From: Leptasterias polaris
Lineage: Eukaryota > Echinodermata > Asteroidea > Forcipulatida > Asteriidae
Direction of reading: 5' to 3'
Length of the DNA stretch: 64,000 bases
Assembly: GCA_037783415.1 (NCBI GenBank)
Contig: JAZGTN010000047.1
Location: 3,038,001 to 3,102,000 of the forward strand
Numbering within the stretch: the stretch's first letter is position 1; each line of letters opens with the position of its first letter. The notes beneath the pieces are model-generated. The model made no database searches and had not been told where the DNA came from. It saw only the letters and a list, made by a program, of their open reading frames with translations. The position numbers were made by a program, and so were the translations under genes. Below are positions 11,889 through 24,523 of this stretch, piece after piece.

Positions 11889-12650
11889 GGGTGCGTTCGA
11901 TTAGCTTTCCCGGGTACAAAACCTCTCGCTGCGGTGTAAATAAAATATACGCCCCGGGTCGACCACGGTGTGCTCATCCGGCTGAGCCCCTGTCATGAGC
12001 TAATTGAACACCAACTTCCCCAGCATTCACACCGATACATCTTGGAACAGCCAACTTGAACTACTTTCATTGTGTGCATTGCGTCCGGAACTTTTTGTGG
12101 ATTCACGAAAAGATCGTTAACTAATTATTCTCAACTTAAGGTAAAAGTGCAACGTTTAATAATTTCACAAGCCCACAGTGATACAAAAGTACCCGGCTTC
12201 AAATAAAAAGGTACTTATTGCTCACAAAAACGCTGTTTCAATGGTGAAAATGTGTGTCAAACTTCCAAAAAATGTCCCGCTGAATTATAAACAAAATGGT
12301 GGCCATTGAGAAAGTTTTTCACCGTGACGTCCATAACCAGGGTCAGCCCCAAGTAACCCGCTCCACAAGCAGAGCACTTGGGTCTCACCCGGGTGGCCAG
12401 ATTTTTTTTCTTACGAACTTGTTGATACCCGCATGCGCACTTACTTACTCCTGAATAAACCATGAATATTAATGAGGGTTAGGGTTAGGCATTAGGCATG
12501 CCTTAGAATAATTCATTTAATGCGCATGCGCGGGTGTCAAACAGTTCGTAGGAAAAAAAAATCTCGCACCCGGGTGAGCCACAACCAAAGCTAATCGAAC
12601 GCACTGGGGTCAGACCGGGGTCGACCAGGGGAAGCTAATCGAACGCACCC
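11889..12650. mobile_element. 762-bp TIR element
   Basis: Ends GGGTGCGTTCGATTAGCTT and AAGCTAATCGAACGCACCC are perfectly complementary. The interior is unrelated to any protein I recognise; a second GAACGCAC copy sits near 12597, suggesting repeated ends. Nonautonomous. Confidence 0.7.
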
Positions 12651-13009
12651 ATTTAATGGTATAACTACAAGGGGCTCATGATTAAACGCATCATCTTTTT
12701 AAAGTTTATCAAATAATTTCTCTTTGTAAAAATCAATTAATTACATTTTTTCACGGATAATTTTCAGGTTTTCTTCAGTGTACAAATCGAATTGGCTCGT
12801 TAGCGAAATTAAAACTATCATCTTGCCACCAGTATGGTTGAAAACTTTAATGGGGCCCAGCGTTTGGATGCCCTTGATATTTTGTCGGATTCTATTGATT
12901 ATGACATCTTGGACGACGTGCAATGAGTTAACAATTATATCAAGGCTGTTGTAAAAGAGCAGCCAATTTAAAGGTCAAAGTAGGTTTTGAGATGCACTCA
13001 TTTTCCAAT

Positions 13010-13415
13010 AGATAGAGTCCCCATGAAAGTTGAGGTAAATTACAAGTCTCTCACTTTACGTTGATTGGTGTAAAAAAATGTAACTTTATTCGATATTCTT
13101 TCAGAGCGAAATTTGGAATATGACGTCATCGGACACCAACAAAATATGAAAAATAGGTTTGTTCACTCTGTTGAGGAATTTTTGCGCTAGTCAAAAGGTA
13201 AAATCAATTCCATTTTGATTGACAATCATGAAATAAAAAAAATAACTGAAACCTTTCGTAGAAAAGTGTAAGACCATTATATTTGAAATGTGACGTCATG
13301 GAACGTTTTTTTGATTTTGACAAAAGTTACACCAACCCCCTAAGGAAAGTATTAAAGAAGGTGGAATTTTACACCATTTTAACGTGAAGTTAGAGACTAG
13401 TAATGTTTTCTCCAC
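13010..13415. repeat. old TIR-like repeat with GACGTCAT motifs
   Basis: Paired GACGTCAT-containing segments at about 13120 and 13290 in opposite orientation, with TCACTTTACG / CGTGAAGTTAGAGAC-like ends. Relatives appear near 32390-32480 and 45290-45370. The preceding 12650-13010 contains only an unidentified 60-codon minus ORF. Confidence 0.4.
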
Positions 13416-13423
13416 TTTCTTAA

Positions 13424-13708
13424 AGGCACTGGACACTTTTGGTAATTACTCAAAATAATTGTTAGCATAAAAACTTACTTGGTAACGAGCAATGGAGAGC
13501 TGTTGATAGTATAAAACATTGTGAGAAACGGCTCCCTCTGAAGTAACGTAGTTTTTGAGAAAGAGGTAATTTCTCACTCAAATAATAAAATACTCCTTGC
13601 TGAAGCCTTTTATTATGCATCGGTGACCAATTGATCAGCCCATATTTTCACAGGTTTGTTGTTTTGAGAATACTGGTTTTTGACAATTACAAAACGTGTC
13701 CCGTGCCT
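13424..13708. mobile_element. TTAA-flanked MITE (AGGCACTG family)
   Basis: AGGCACTGGACAC... to ...GTGTCCCGTGCCT with TTAA on both sides (13420-13423, 13709-13712). Members of the same family: 47797-48163 and 62976-63347, with a truncated one at 60302-60468. Confidence 0.75.
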
Positions 13709-13712
13709 TTAA

Positions 13713-14700
13713 GGACTCAAAATATCAGATAATGATAGCACAAAACTAAATTTGACCTTGGAGGCCCTCTTTAACACAAAATGCCAATCTGTTTCGCATG
13801 AAATTGAATGCTGCTCTAAATATTGTGATGTTTCAACTCGTTTAACGGGTTTCACAAAGAGCCCTTTTAGCCGTGCGCGTAACCACTTGACATGCGATAC
13901 CCTTTCCCACGTAATTCGTACAAGTAAGTAATTTCAGTTTTGAGGTTTCACGAAAGAGACAGATAATCTTTATCTGACTATACTAATCATGTCAATCATT
14001 AATTGATGAGTAGGTAATACATGTTTACCGGCCAATGCAACATAAACTCGTTTAATTCAACACCTCTCGCTCATTCAACTCCGTTTGAATGACTCGATTC
14101 GGTACATCATCAATCAACACTCAAACGGAGTGATTCAATTTCAACTGGTCAAATAAGAAAATTCAAATTCGTCTGTCAAAAAGATAATTAAACTGCGTTA
14201 AAGCCAACAGCAAGAGGCTGGTCAACCATTTAATTTCATCAATATTGTAAATAGGTAGTATACATTCATTAAAGAATGGCGAAAATGTTGTCTCTAAATA
14301 AAATAGAATGACCAAAACGATCCTGACTGAGAATGTACACGTACAAGAAACGAACGTAATGCAATTGTAGCTTAAAATAACATTCCCCTATAGATTGTTC
14401 AAATTTGGGGAGAATGCATGACTTTGCTTGATTGTACGGAAGTATATTTAGGAGACATTACTAATTCGCCAGGGGATTACTATTTCTATTTCCCCTGACC
14501 AAATTACTTACTAAGTCGCCCCGGGCGATATTGCTATTTCGCCCGGACGGATTACTATTTTACATCTTGGCATTTTGTGGCCGCGGTAGCGATCGCGACA
14601 ATTCACTATATTAAGTTATACAAACACGATTTTAATACTACCGCAACTTGTTTTCGGGGGGTGGGGGGCACCTAGGGCACTCAACATTTGTGGGAGCTCA
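13713..14700. other. AT-rich noncoding stretch
   Basis: I see no gene, RNA or clear repeat. 14040-14160 has paired CAAACGGAGT/ACTCCGTTTG words suggesting a small inverted repeat. A poly-C run follows at 14704-14723. Confidence 0.4.
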
Positions 14701-14789
14701 TGCCCCCCCCCCCCCCCCCCCCCGCTCCCCGACACTTTCGTACGAAGCTATTTAAGTGACATGGTGAAATTTATTTCAAGTTGTCCAAA

Positions 14790-15510
14790 CCTGTACGTAC
14801 GCCTTATATAACCCGTACGTACGCCTAACTAACCCGTTTGTACGCCTTACAAACCCGTACGTACACCTTAATAAGCCGTACGTACGCCTTATATAACCCG
14901 TACGTAAGCCTAATATAACTCGTTTGTACACCTTAAGTAACTCGTACGTATGCCTTACTAAAGCGTACCTATGCCTTACGTAACTCGTACGTATGCCTTA
15001 TTAACCATAAAGCAAACAAATTGCACTCTGCATGAATGGTGGCTTGACCCATCACTACTGCATATGTACATTTAGCTTAGTGTAACTCCTCCAGCAGGGT
15101 CAGGGGCTAAATCGTATGTGAAGGCTAGTAAGGTGAAAAACGCCTTACCAAGTTAGTTAGGCATACAAATGCCTTACTAACCAAGTTGGTAAGGCAAACC
15201 TACGGGTTGCATAAGGTGTGCGTGGGGGTTAGTAAGGCTTATGAACGGGTTACACAAGGCGTAAATATGGCTTATTAAGACAAACATTATGGGTTACACA
15301 AGGCATAATAAGGCGTACGTATGGGTTAAATAAGGCATACGTACGGGTAAGCAAGACGTACGGACGGGTTAGTAAGCCGTACGTACGGGTTATTAAAATG
15401 CGTATGTACGGGTTATAAAAGGCGTACGTCTGGGTTAGTAGGGCGTACGTACGGGTTATTAATGCGTACGTACGGGTTAGCATGGCGTACGTACGGGTTA
15501 TACAAAGGCG
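14790..15510. repeat. inverted minisatellite, CGTACGTACG core
   Basis: The left arm (14790-15005) has about ten degenerate units of CCCGTACGTACGCCTTA; the right arm (15125-15510) has about fifteen units of the complement, TAAGGCGTACGTACGGG, with 20-25-bp periods. About 120 bp of unique sequence separates them. The core itself is self-complementary. Confidence 0.85.
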
Positions 15511-15785
15511 TTTGAAAATCTAAAGTAAAATTCGTACTTCCGTATGATCGCGTTTTAATGAAATTGAATTTATTTTGTCTGAACTTGACCGGGAAAAGCT
15601 ATATATTTCCCCGTTCATTATAGGTTTAAGCGGCCAGTTTCAACGTCGCGTTATTCTATTTCAAATGTACCTACTGTGCTAATTTGACTGCCGATTACCC
15701 ATGGCTACTAAGAACGCCTTCTAAATTGAAATAAACAGAGCCCGTAATTGATCAAGTTGACATTATTTTGTTCCCTCGAAATTCT

Positions 15786-16070
15786 GTTTTCAAGCAAGCA
15801 AGCAATCAATCAATTAATCAATTAATCAACCAAAATTTTGATCGGTTGATCGATCAATCAGTCAGTCAGGCAATCAATCAATCTATCTATCAACCAAGCG
15901 TATCGATAATCTCAGTAGTGATCAATCAAACAATCATTAATACAATCAATCACAAGATCGATCGACCAATCAATTAATCATTCAATCTTTCAATATATCT
16001 ATCGAGTCGATCGAGCGATGATCAATTGATCGATATATTGATTGATTTTGTTATTGCTTGAATGATTGAT
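15786..16070. repeat. AATC/GATC microsatellite
   Basis: Imperfect AATC repeats with GATC and CAGT variants, switching to the complementary GATT phase after about 16015. Confidence 0.85.
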
Positions 16071-16253
16071 TTTGGGTAGGGGGTTACAAAATAGTTGAAA
16101 TAATTTCAGTTGGAGAATTGCTTCTAGTAAAAACTCTATATAATCAGAACTTTCAGTTAGATTCAGTGCTTCCTTTTATTCACAAATCAAAGCTTCATCA
16201 GAAACCAAAGCTCACGATTCCTTTGCTATTAAAAATGAATGATATCAACTTAC

Positions 16254-16311
16254 CTGTAAGTTCACCTTCCACATAATGAAAACAACAACCAACAACCACC
16301 AGATACAACAT
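16254..16311 (-). CDS. orphan first exon (signal peptide) of a paralogous lectin-family gene
   Basis: Read on the minus strand, this exon encodes MLYLVVVGCCFHYVEGELT plus one base and ends at a GTAAGT donor, matching exon 1 of the + gene in sequence, phase and final residues. The + copy starts MKAFLLYL; here the equivalent MK is replaced (GNAF), so the start shifts four codons to an internal Met. I found no downstream lectin or PAN exon on the minus strand between 16.25 kb and the left edge. Either intron 1 exceeds 16 kb or this is a stranded exon remnant. Confidence 0.6.
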
Positions 16312-16507
16312 AAAAGCATTCCCGAGACAAGCAAGGGTCCGAGACACCAGAGGACCGACCTGGTGCCGAAACATGTTGGCACTAGTTATCTTCTCGTTCC
16401 TCTCAATGCAAATGAGACAGCAACCTGTCGCACCACAAGACAACCCTTCGACCAGGCGAATGGGAACAGCGGTCTCATCCCACGGTTGCCATGGTTACCA
16501 ATACACT
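16312..16507 (-). promoter_or_regulatory. conserved upstream block of the minus-strand first exon, with perfect X-box
   Basis: This is the counterpart of 39441-39621 in inverse orientation. On the minus strand it carries GTAACCATGGCAAC (16485-16498), a perfect match to the RFX X-box consensus form (GTNNCC-AT-GGNAAC), about 174 bp before the Met codon. Similarity to the + copy runs through the whole block, including the MFRH-encoding upstream ORF segment. Confidence 0.45.
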
Positions 16508-16907
16508 AACGTTGAATACAACTCAAAATTAAAACATGTTTTAAGAACTCGCAAAAAATTGACATATTTTTAACCCAATATCTGCCCCTCAGCATGTTAA
16601 CTTGTAAGGAATCTTAGGGATATGTTTTGCCTTTCGGTTGTGATTATGACCCACATTGGTCTTTTGTGGTGAGAAAAACTTTGCCAATCGTATACTTTTG
16701 TGACCTTGTTGCTTCAAATAATATGGTGAATTTGCCAAGAAAAGGAAAATTGCATATTTAAGTTTTCCCTAGATTTGAACTAATATTAAACATTTTTTTA
16801 TTTTTTTGATTTTATGAATCTGTCTCTCTTTCTTCAGGCCTGTTGAATAAAGATTACGTGGTTAATGTAGTATCGTACTGTACCGTACATTGTGCGTTTC
16901 CCATTGT

Positions 16908-17300
16908 TAAAGGGTCTGTATACGTTTGGTGATCACTCTTAAAACTATGGCAACAAGAACCTATTGGTTAGAAGCATAAGAGCAGCTTTCGATAGTATAA
17001 AGCATTTTGAGAAACATTTCACTTCGAAGTGATGTAGTTATGTAAAAATATATCATTTTTTTGCCCCCAAATTTGAATCTGAGAAATTTCTGTCATAAAC
17101 GCTTCTCCAGATTGTGTATTCCTGCTAGGGATTATTCTTCCTACATGGACATTACTGCAGATTTTTGGCGATATCTAAAAAACGCGGCCAACTTGTGAAA
17201 TGACATTTTCACAGGTTAGTTTTGTTGTACATATTAACATTTATAGACCTATATGATTAAAACAATCAAACGCTTCCAAAATCAAAGGTATACTTTGCCT
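16908..17300. mobile_element. TTAA-type MITE (AGGGTCTGTATACG family)
   Basis: The left end TTAAAGGGTCTGTATACG matches the complement of the right-end sequence near 17285 (GTATACTTTGCCTT) in outline. The interior resembles 36430-36660 and 54652-55038 (cgcgtttttgagat-like and CACAATCTGAGAAAC words). 16510-16907 shows nothing recognisable. Confidence 0.5.
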
Positions 17301-18650
17301 TCAGGTAGAGACCTAGATACACCACTATGTATTGACCGGTTGACATCCCCCCCCCCCCCCCCCCCCCTCCCCCGGCCTTCCCTAAGTCTCCTTGCTCTCA
17401 TTCCCAACTACCCGAGCAAACAAAGATATAATAATATTTGCTTCGTATAGGATAAACGTTCTCCCTTGATTATCGGCTTCATATAGATGTGTATCGATAC
17501 GTATTGGTAGTAGTAATTAATATGTCAAAGTTAGTAGCCTATATAGCTGAATTTGAAATGTATTACTCAGTAGGCCTACCAGTTCCAAATGCCATTGTGC
17601 ATATTTAACATATCTCGTCTTTAAATCAAGGCGATTTTGATGAGTACATTCCATTTATTTTTGATTGACCTACTTTATTTTTGTATGGCGGAGAGATATT
17701 GTAGGAATCATGTATAGGGCCCCGGGACTACTTAAACCGGGCGCGTTTTTTTAATATTTTTATTTAAGGCCGTATCAAAATTGTCGGCTACGGCTCCGGC
17801 TTCGTCTGTTGCTAAGGGTTTTGCTAAGGGCTTACTATACTTTTACGCATGATGACCAATTATCCAGCTGCAGCCGGAGCTGTAGCCACTAATTCAGACA
17901 TGGCTTAGGTAAGGCCGTGTCTGAATTGGCGGCTAAGACTGTTGCTCGATTGTCTCGTGAACAAGAGTTGAAACATAGGATGCCCATATAGAAACACCCT
18001 TAGTATTTTCTTTTTAGAACTTGTATGTAAATTGCCTCGCGTGACGAGGGTGTGCATAACATTGGTAAGAGTAAAAACCTAATTGTTCACAGGTTTGCAC
18101 ACAACGTACACGGTATACAGATGTTCGTGGTGGGAACTCCCTTTGAAATTATTGTTGCGTGGAGTGCAATAGGTTTTGAGAAATGAGTCAAATAATTGGT
18201 TTTGGTCTTGCAAGTCAAAAACTCAATGTTTGAAAACAGTGAAAACTCATCAAGTATGGATACTGGTAATTGACAACTACCAATGTGACACGTGTGCTTT
18301 AATTACACACCCCTCATAGTCAAATAGTTGTACACGACACGAATGTCTCAAAGGTAGGCTTGTGTGGAAGTATGTGCGTGTGGTATTATAGAGTAACAGC
18401 TAAATAGACACACGTTTTCTAAAAAACAATATCCATTGCGGACAGACCTATAGACATGCAAATTAAACGAGCGGCAGAAGTGAAGGTTGAGACTGAAGCG
18501 AATGTTATTAACGACAAAGATATTGGTGATGATCGAAAACATAAATTAAAGCACATGTACAACATTGGTCACTGTCAAAGACCAGTGTCTTGATCTGACC
18601 CACCATAATACATAAAAAGCCAACCTGTGAAAGTTTAGGCTATAAAATGG
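17300..18650. repeat. poly-C run and fragments of dispersed repeats
   Basis: A poly-C tract at 17347-17367. 17760-17950 has a complementary GGCTACGGCTCCGG/CCGGAGCTGTAGCC pair (small foldback). 18040-18290 and 18330-18550 resemble 63780-64000 and the 31.4/35.7/37.7-kb segments respectively. No coding sequence. Confidence 0.45.
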
Positions 18651-19689
18651 TGTTCGAAGTAATGAGAAAACAGTGAAAACCCCCATTATAATTATTTGTT
18701 CACTGTTTTCAAACCAAACATTGGATTTTATCAGGCGTGATAAAGACTAAATGTTTTATTTATTTCCTAAAGATTATAGCATTTCAAGCAAAACTCTGTT
18801 AAGGTAAATTTTCCACCTTGACCATCTTTATATTATATAAGTTAATATGTGCAAATCTGAGAACATATATTTTTTCAATCTTACCAATGTTGTACACACC
18901 CTCTAAAGGTAGGATCAGAGATTAGTTTTTGTCAATGTAGTGCTGATATACAGGCAAAATGATACAGTAATATACAATAATACAGTGTCTATCTTTCTAC
19001 TTGCTGAGAGAACAGCAAACGTTTTTGCTGCAAAACAACTGCCACTGTATTTGCACCTTCACCTCCAATCCATCCACGTCTAGGGAGCTGACATGCAAGC
19101 GGGTACCAACCGCATCTCTGGCAACAGCATTCGTGAACGGACACCAGCCCTCAGAATCTGATACGATCCATGCTTGAATAGTTTCGCAAATTCAAACCTT
19201 TTCATGGTGAACAATTATCCAAATCATATTTACTTCTCAGGGATTTTTTTTAAACTTCTCAGAGTAGTTTATGTTATCAACAGCTGCAGTGCTTCTCACC
19301 AAGTTTGTATGGTTATTAATGTTTGGAATATCTATGACGGTATCCTATATCTTTAATAAGAAGTTTCATTCTGAATACTATCGGATTATAAGTTTCATAC
19401 AAGAACTAATCCTCAAGAGAAACGAATCATTCTAATTCGCTGCCAAACTCATTGCAATAAATGCTGTTTGAAGACCCCTGAATCACGGTTGCTTTATTTT
19501 GATTGCCCCGATCAAAATAAGACCTTTATAAGACCTTTATGAACAATATGTTCTTGTTGTTTTCAATAAAACATGACCACTTTATTATGTGTCCAAGGGT
19601 GTTTTTATCGAAAAGTTAAAAATAAAACGGTAAACTTTCTTCAGGATTTGCATCCCCTTTAAAGGGGGACTATCATCTACCTATATAAT

Positions 19690-22455
19690 TAAAATCGGTA
19701 CCAACTTCCACCCCGCGGCGCTGCGAGATCAGACGGTCCGCTTGCGCACGGTGACCTCGCCCCCTCGAGGACGAGGTTGCGCTGGGCTGCCATCTTTTTT
19801 ATTGGGTCGCCATCTTTTTTTTCTCACGTGTGATGACTTCCCACGAGTGATTGGTCCGTTATTTCCTCGGTCTTGGGTGTTCGCCGTAATTTCCCAGCTC
19901 TCTCGACAAGATTGTGTTAATGTTGTTGGTCTTCAGAAGATATTTGTTGCACGTTTTGTGGGTTTAAATGTTATTAAATAATTTATCAATAAATATCTAC
20001 TGCATTTTGTGTCACCAAAAGTCCACTGTTTTAACGACCCATGAGTCTTTTCAGTGAACAATCAGAAGTAGCGCTGCATGACTAAGGTAATTTCTTAAGG
20101 ATGCACGCAATAAACAATTTGCATGTTGGGATAACTGGTGCTCTCATTTTCCATCGAACAACGCTTTAGAAAGAGAGTGTGTACCAGCGACGATTTTCTC
20201 ACCCGTGATTATTTCTCACGTTTGATTGGTCCGTTATTACCTCGGTCTTGGGTGTTCGCCACAATTTCCCAGCTCTCTCGAAAATATTGTTTTAATGTTG
20301 TTTGTCTTCAGAAGATATTTGTTGCACGTTTTGTGGGTTAAATGGTATTAAATAATTTATCAATAAATATCTACTGCATTTTGTGTCACCGAAAGTCCAC
20401 GGTTTTAACGACCTATGAGTCTTTTCAGTGAACAATCAGAAGTAGCGCTGCATGACTAAGGTAATTTCTCAAGGATCACGCAATAAACAATTTGCATGTT
20501 GGGATAACTGGTTCTCTTATTTTCGATCGAACAACGCTATGTTCCGACGTCTACCCGCGATTGTGTGCAACGGCAGCCGGATACCCGCGTTGGTCGGCCC
20601 TTGCGTGTTTTTTTTTTTTGGCGCCGGGGTTAGTCTGTAGCGGAGCTTGCGTGAGGGTGTCAGATGATTTGTGGGTGTTGATTTTTGGATAAATTTGGCA
20701 TATTCAAAACATAAATTGGGGGGTTTTGCCAGTCTTAAAATTTGCGTTCGCTATTGCATTTGTGCATTCTGGGAAGTTTCGCTTGCCGGACACCGCTTAC
20801 TGGGTTGGCACTGGTGTTCCAACGTCTCCCCGCGCCTATGTGCAACGGCATACTAATAATAGCGAGATGACTGATTTAAAATGCAGCTCAAAGGGGGGGG
20901 GGGGGGGGGGGGGGGGTGCGGGGTGGGGGAGGGGGGGGGGGTGGTAATCCTAATTTCTACAGATACTGCATATTTTCTGTTAATGATGCTTTGTCTTCTT
21001 CCAGCTCATTTCATTTTATTGGGCAGATGTGGCCTCCTATGTCCCCGTTATAAATTTTCCTTATATTATTTCTTTCATAAATTGATTGCTTACGTTATTT
21101 AGGCCTATACTCATTGACTGAATAACAACATAATATTCACAAAGACAAGCATTGTCGAATATTAGTCGTTACCTGCATTTAGTGGTATGTAGGCCTAAAT
21201 ACAACCAATAATTTCCGAGCAATAAAGAAATAAAGAAACAAGGCATAAAGAAAGCAAGAAATAACGACACAATGAAATAAAGGGAAAATGGACAAAAATA
21301 AAGCCTCCTCCAAACAAGCATATAAATCAAGAAATCAAAGACAGACAGAAAGGAACAAATAAAGGAAAACGAAAACACACAAATCATTTTTATTTTATTT
21401 TCGTTTCCTATTTAAATCTTTAGACGTACGATGAATAAAATTTGAACAACTGCCTGGTCTGTCAAGACAAAAACAAGTTTACAAACTGTCATCAACAAAA
21501 TGTGCAAAATCACACCCCTGTAATACTTAACATTATTATTGTATTATCAACCATTTACAAAATCTAGAAGAACGAAATACGGAAACAAACGCATCCACAC
21601 CCGAAATAATACAAAACACAGAATTAGTGACATAGAAACATCGAAATCAACTGTAACATAGTGACATAAAAACATTACAAAATAAACGTCAATAGATATC
21701 AAGAAACATCAGAGATAAATAATAGGCCCCTTGCAACTAACGAAACTAAGACATAAACAAAATAAACAAATAAAAAGACAAACAGACCACTGAGTCAGAA
21801 AAACACATAGGCCTAATTACAGAAACAATTAAATAGAATACTGAGAAAATACAAAGTTCACAACGGGCAAACACGAATATTCAGAAAGAGAAAATATAGA
21901 AACAAAGACACATTTAAGAAATCAAGAGATAGAGACCCCAAAAAATCCAGAAATAAAGAAAAAAGGAAATCAAGTATTATACATAAATTCAAACATTACA
22001 AATTTTAGGAGCACAGGAGCATAGGCCCTATATTTCATGGATTACTCAGGCCTTTGTTGGATATTAAACAAGTCTTGATATATCCAAAAACCTACATATC
22101 ATGCCAAGCATGCATCATTGCCTTTTTACATCATTCCCAAATATTAAAACACACCCCCAACTTATGCTTCGTAGTCGAGAAAAGGGGCGAAAACGGTGAC
22201 GGAAGGCGACGCGTCGCCTTCGCCCCGCACTCAACACCTTTTGCATGCTCAACATTTTATCATTAGGACATAACTACATTGCGTACAGATTTTAAATATC
22301 TTTACCAAACCAATTCTGAAAGTTATAAACTCTGATATCCTCTCCAATTACCACCCCCCCCCCCCCCCCCTTACCCCATGCACCGTTGTCACATTTTATG
22401 GGCAAGAATCGCGCCCACCTAGCGGGTGCCGCGCGAAGCGCGGCATCCCGCTAGT
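19690..22455. repeat. left-arm-specific insert: 375-bp tandem pair, poly-G, A-rich tract
   Basis: TTGGTCCGTT recurs at 19851 and 20226, marking two tandem 375-bp units over about 19820-20530. A poly-G tract lies at 20895-20918, with more G-rich sequence to 20942. 21190-22010 is a purine/A-rich low-complexity tract of AAATAAAGAAA-like words. 22353-22372 is poly-C. 22418-22454 is a strong hairpin (CTAGCGGG ... CCCGCTAG). No gene is seen. Confidence 0.6.
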
Positions 22456-22737
22456 CATGATCAAAGTGGGTCTGTGGCTGTACATGCACTAGACCCCTTG
22501 CATATGACATCATACGCTCAAACAGTGCCCTCACTAAGGCAAAAAGAGGCAGATCAAGGGACGATAGCTGTCTTGGGGCATGCGTCCTAGCGTGGGCGTG
22601 ACCTCAGCGTACCAGCAGCGTTGCGCATTCATTGATATTATAATATTATACTAACCCAGGGGCCGATTTCACAAAGAGCTATATATTGATCTTAGGCTTA
22701 AAATCCGCAAAATAAAGAACGTGTGGTACAGATAATT

Positions 22738-22915
22738 AAGTGGCGGCCGCCGGATAATTAAGTGGCGGCCGCCGGATAATTAAGTGGCGGCCGCCGGATA
22801 ATAAGTGGCGGCCGCCGGAAAATAAAGTGGCGGCCGCCGGATAATCATAGTGGCGGCCGCCGGATAAATAAGTGGCGGCCGCCACTTAATGAAGTGGCGG
22901 CCGCCAGATAAATGG
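22738..22915. repeat. NotI-site minisatellite, about 8 copies of 22 bp
   Basis: AAGTGGCGGCCGCCGGATAA recurs eight times; each unit contains GCGGCCGC inside a GGCGGCCGCC palindrome. The corresponding place in the right arm (about 61.16-61.63 kb) has unrelated sequence. Confidence 0.9.
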
Positions 22916-23319
22916 TTCCAAAAAATATTCTCGCGCTCATAACAAATTATTTCACTTCTTATTTTCTGGCACTATCCGGCTTCCGTACGTTCTGGCCGTC
23001 CCATCACAAAAGGCGATGTCATTATTTTACTGTGATGTGATAACCAGCGCCTGAGTGCGTTCGTACAGCCCATTAAATTAATTATTTGTTTAGAGCTTTG
23101 GTACCCAGTCTTGCTGAGATCTTGGCTACGTACAGTCCCCCCCTATAAGTTGTTTATGACTGAACGTCTACGTTGTTGTGATATAACGAGTGGAAAAAGC
23201 TAAACGGCTACACGATGTCTATTTTTAGATAGCGAATGTTGTTGGCTGTAAAGATTGAAAACAAAGTACCGCATGGCAGCCTCCACGAAAGCCCTTGAGA
23301 ATTTATTGATTAGTTAATC

Positions 23320-23338
23320 ATGTTTTTATATATAAATA

Positions 23339-23369
<31 letters not shown>

Positions 23370-23480
23370 GTTTATTTTTATTTTTTATTTTTTATTTTGT
23401 ATTTATTTATTATTATTTATTTTATTTTTTATATATTTTTTTTGGGGGGGGGGGGGGGGGGGGGGGGGTACCGAGCCCTC
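23320..23480. repeat. TTA microsatellite, T-rich tract and poly-G
   Basis: TTA repeats from about 23338, T-rich sequence to 23442, then an uninterrupted G tract to 23468. Confidence 0.85.
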
Positions 23481-23529
23481 TAAAGGGACAGGTAGACACA
23501 AATATGAAAAGGTTATTATCAAAATTGTC

Positions 23530-23735
23530 TCGTTACCTCGAAATACTATTTCGTTCCCACGAAATATTATTTCGTTCCCTTGAATTAATATTTCGAGGGA
23601 ACAAAATATTATTTCGGGGGAACGAAATATTATTTCGAGGTAACGAACAAAATTATTTCGTGGGAATAAATAATATTTCGAGGTAACGAAATAGTCTTTC
23701 GAGGGAATGAACAATATTTCGAGGTTATGAAATAA
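23530..23735. repeat. palindromic tandem repeat, AACGAAATATTATTTCG core
   Basis: Alternating TTTCGNNGGNAACGAAA words, each self-complementary, at about 26-bp spacing. This yields ORFs on both strands that are repeat artefacts. Confidence 0.7.
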
Positions 23736-24523
23736 TTTAAGGATTTTTTTCGGGGTGGGGGGTGGGGTTAGTTTTTTCAAGAAAAACTGTGACCAGAGGA
23801 ACCCTTGGTTGTAGCATTTCGAGTTTATGCCGTGACGAAGCAACGAGTCTTGAAAAACCCATTGTTTCAAAAATCAGATGTTCTACATTGCATCAACAGG
23901 ATCACATTTAACATTTACCCGGATCTAGGTCCTGTGGGGCCTGACCCATCTCTGGATCAGTTTGACCCGGAATCTGTGTGATAATGACCCGTAAATGGGT
24001 CAAATTGACACAAAATACGAATTAAATTGTTTTTTTTACCGTTTTCCGAATCAGAATGGTCTGGAACCAAGAATCCGGGTAGATTCTGACCTGAGGGTTT
24101 TTAGAGTGCAGTATCGATTGATCAATTTACAAATATCTTTTGATTTTTACCACTTGTTCATCAACTTGTGTAGTGAAAGCTGGATGGCGTTTACACACTC
24201 GACTTTGACAGTGCTATAGACGGATGAAGTTTTCTTGAGGATGGTATACGAATGTTGTAATAAGTGAGCCTCGAGTTTTAAAACTTTGCCATTATTATTG
24301 GGTTTTTTTCAATTGTATTTATTTAATTATTATTACGTCTTTTTGAAAAAAACCCAAGTAGTGCTTTTTCCGAGACTGTTCCGAGCAGGACAATTTTATG
24401 AATCCTAATGTGGTTTAACTACAATTCGGTACAATGTTATGCAGACGGTATGAGATTTAAATGAAACTCTGTATGAAATTAGTTGAATGTAATGTATTAT
24501 TGTATACAACTTGGAAATCTTAC

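Noticed and set aside
12741..12923. Minus ORF ending ...QFDLYTEENLKIIREKM as a possible exon
   Set aside because: Protein-like composition, but no family recognised and no neighbouring exons or conserved splice context found.
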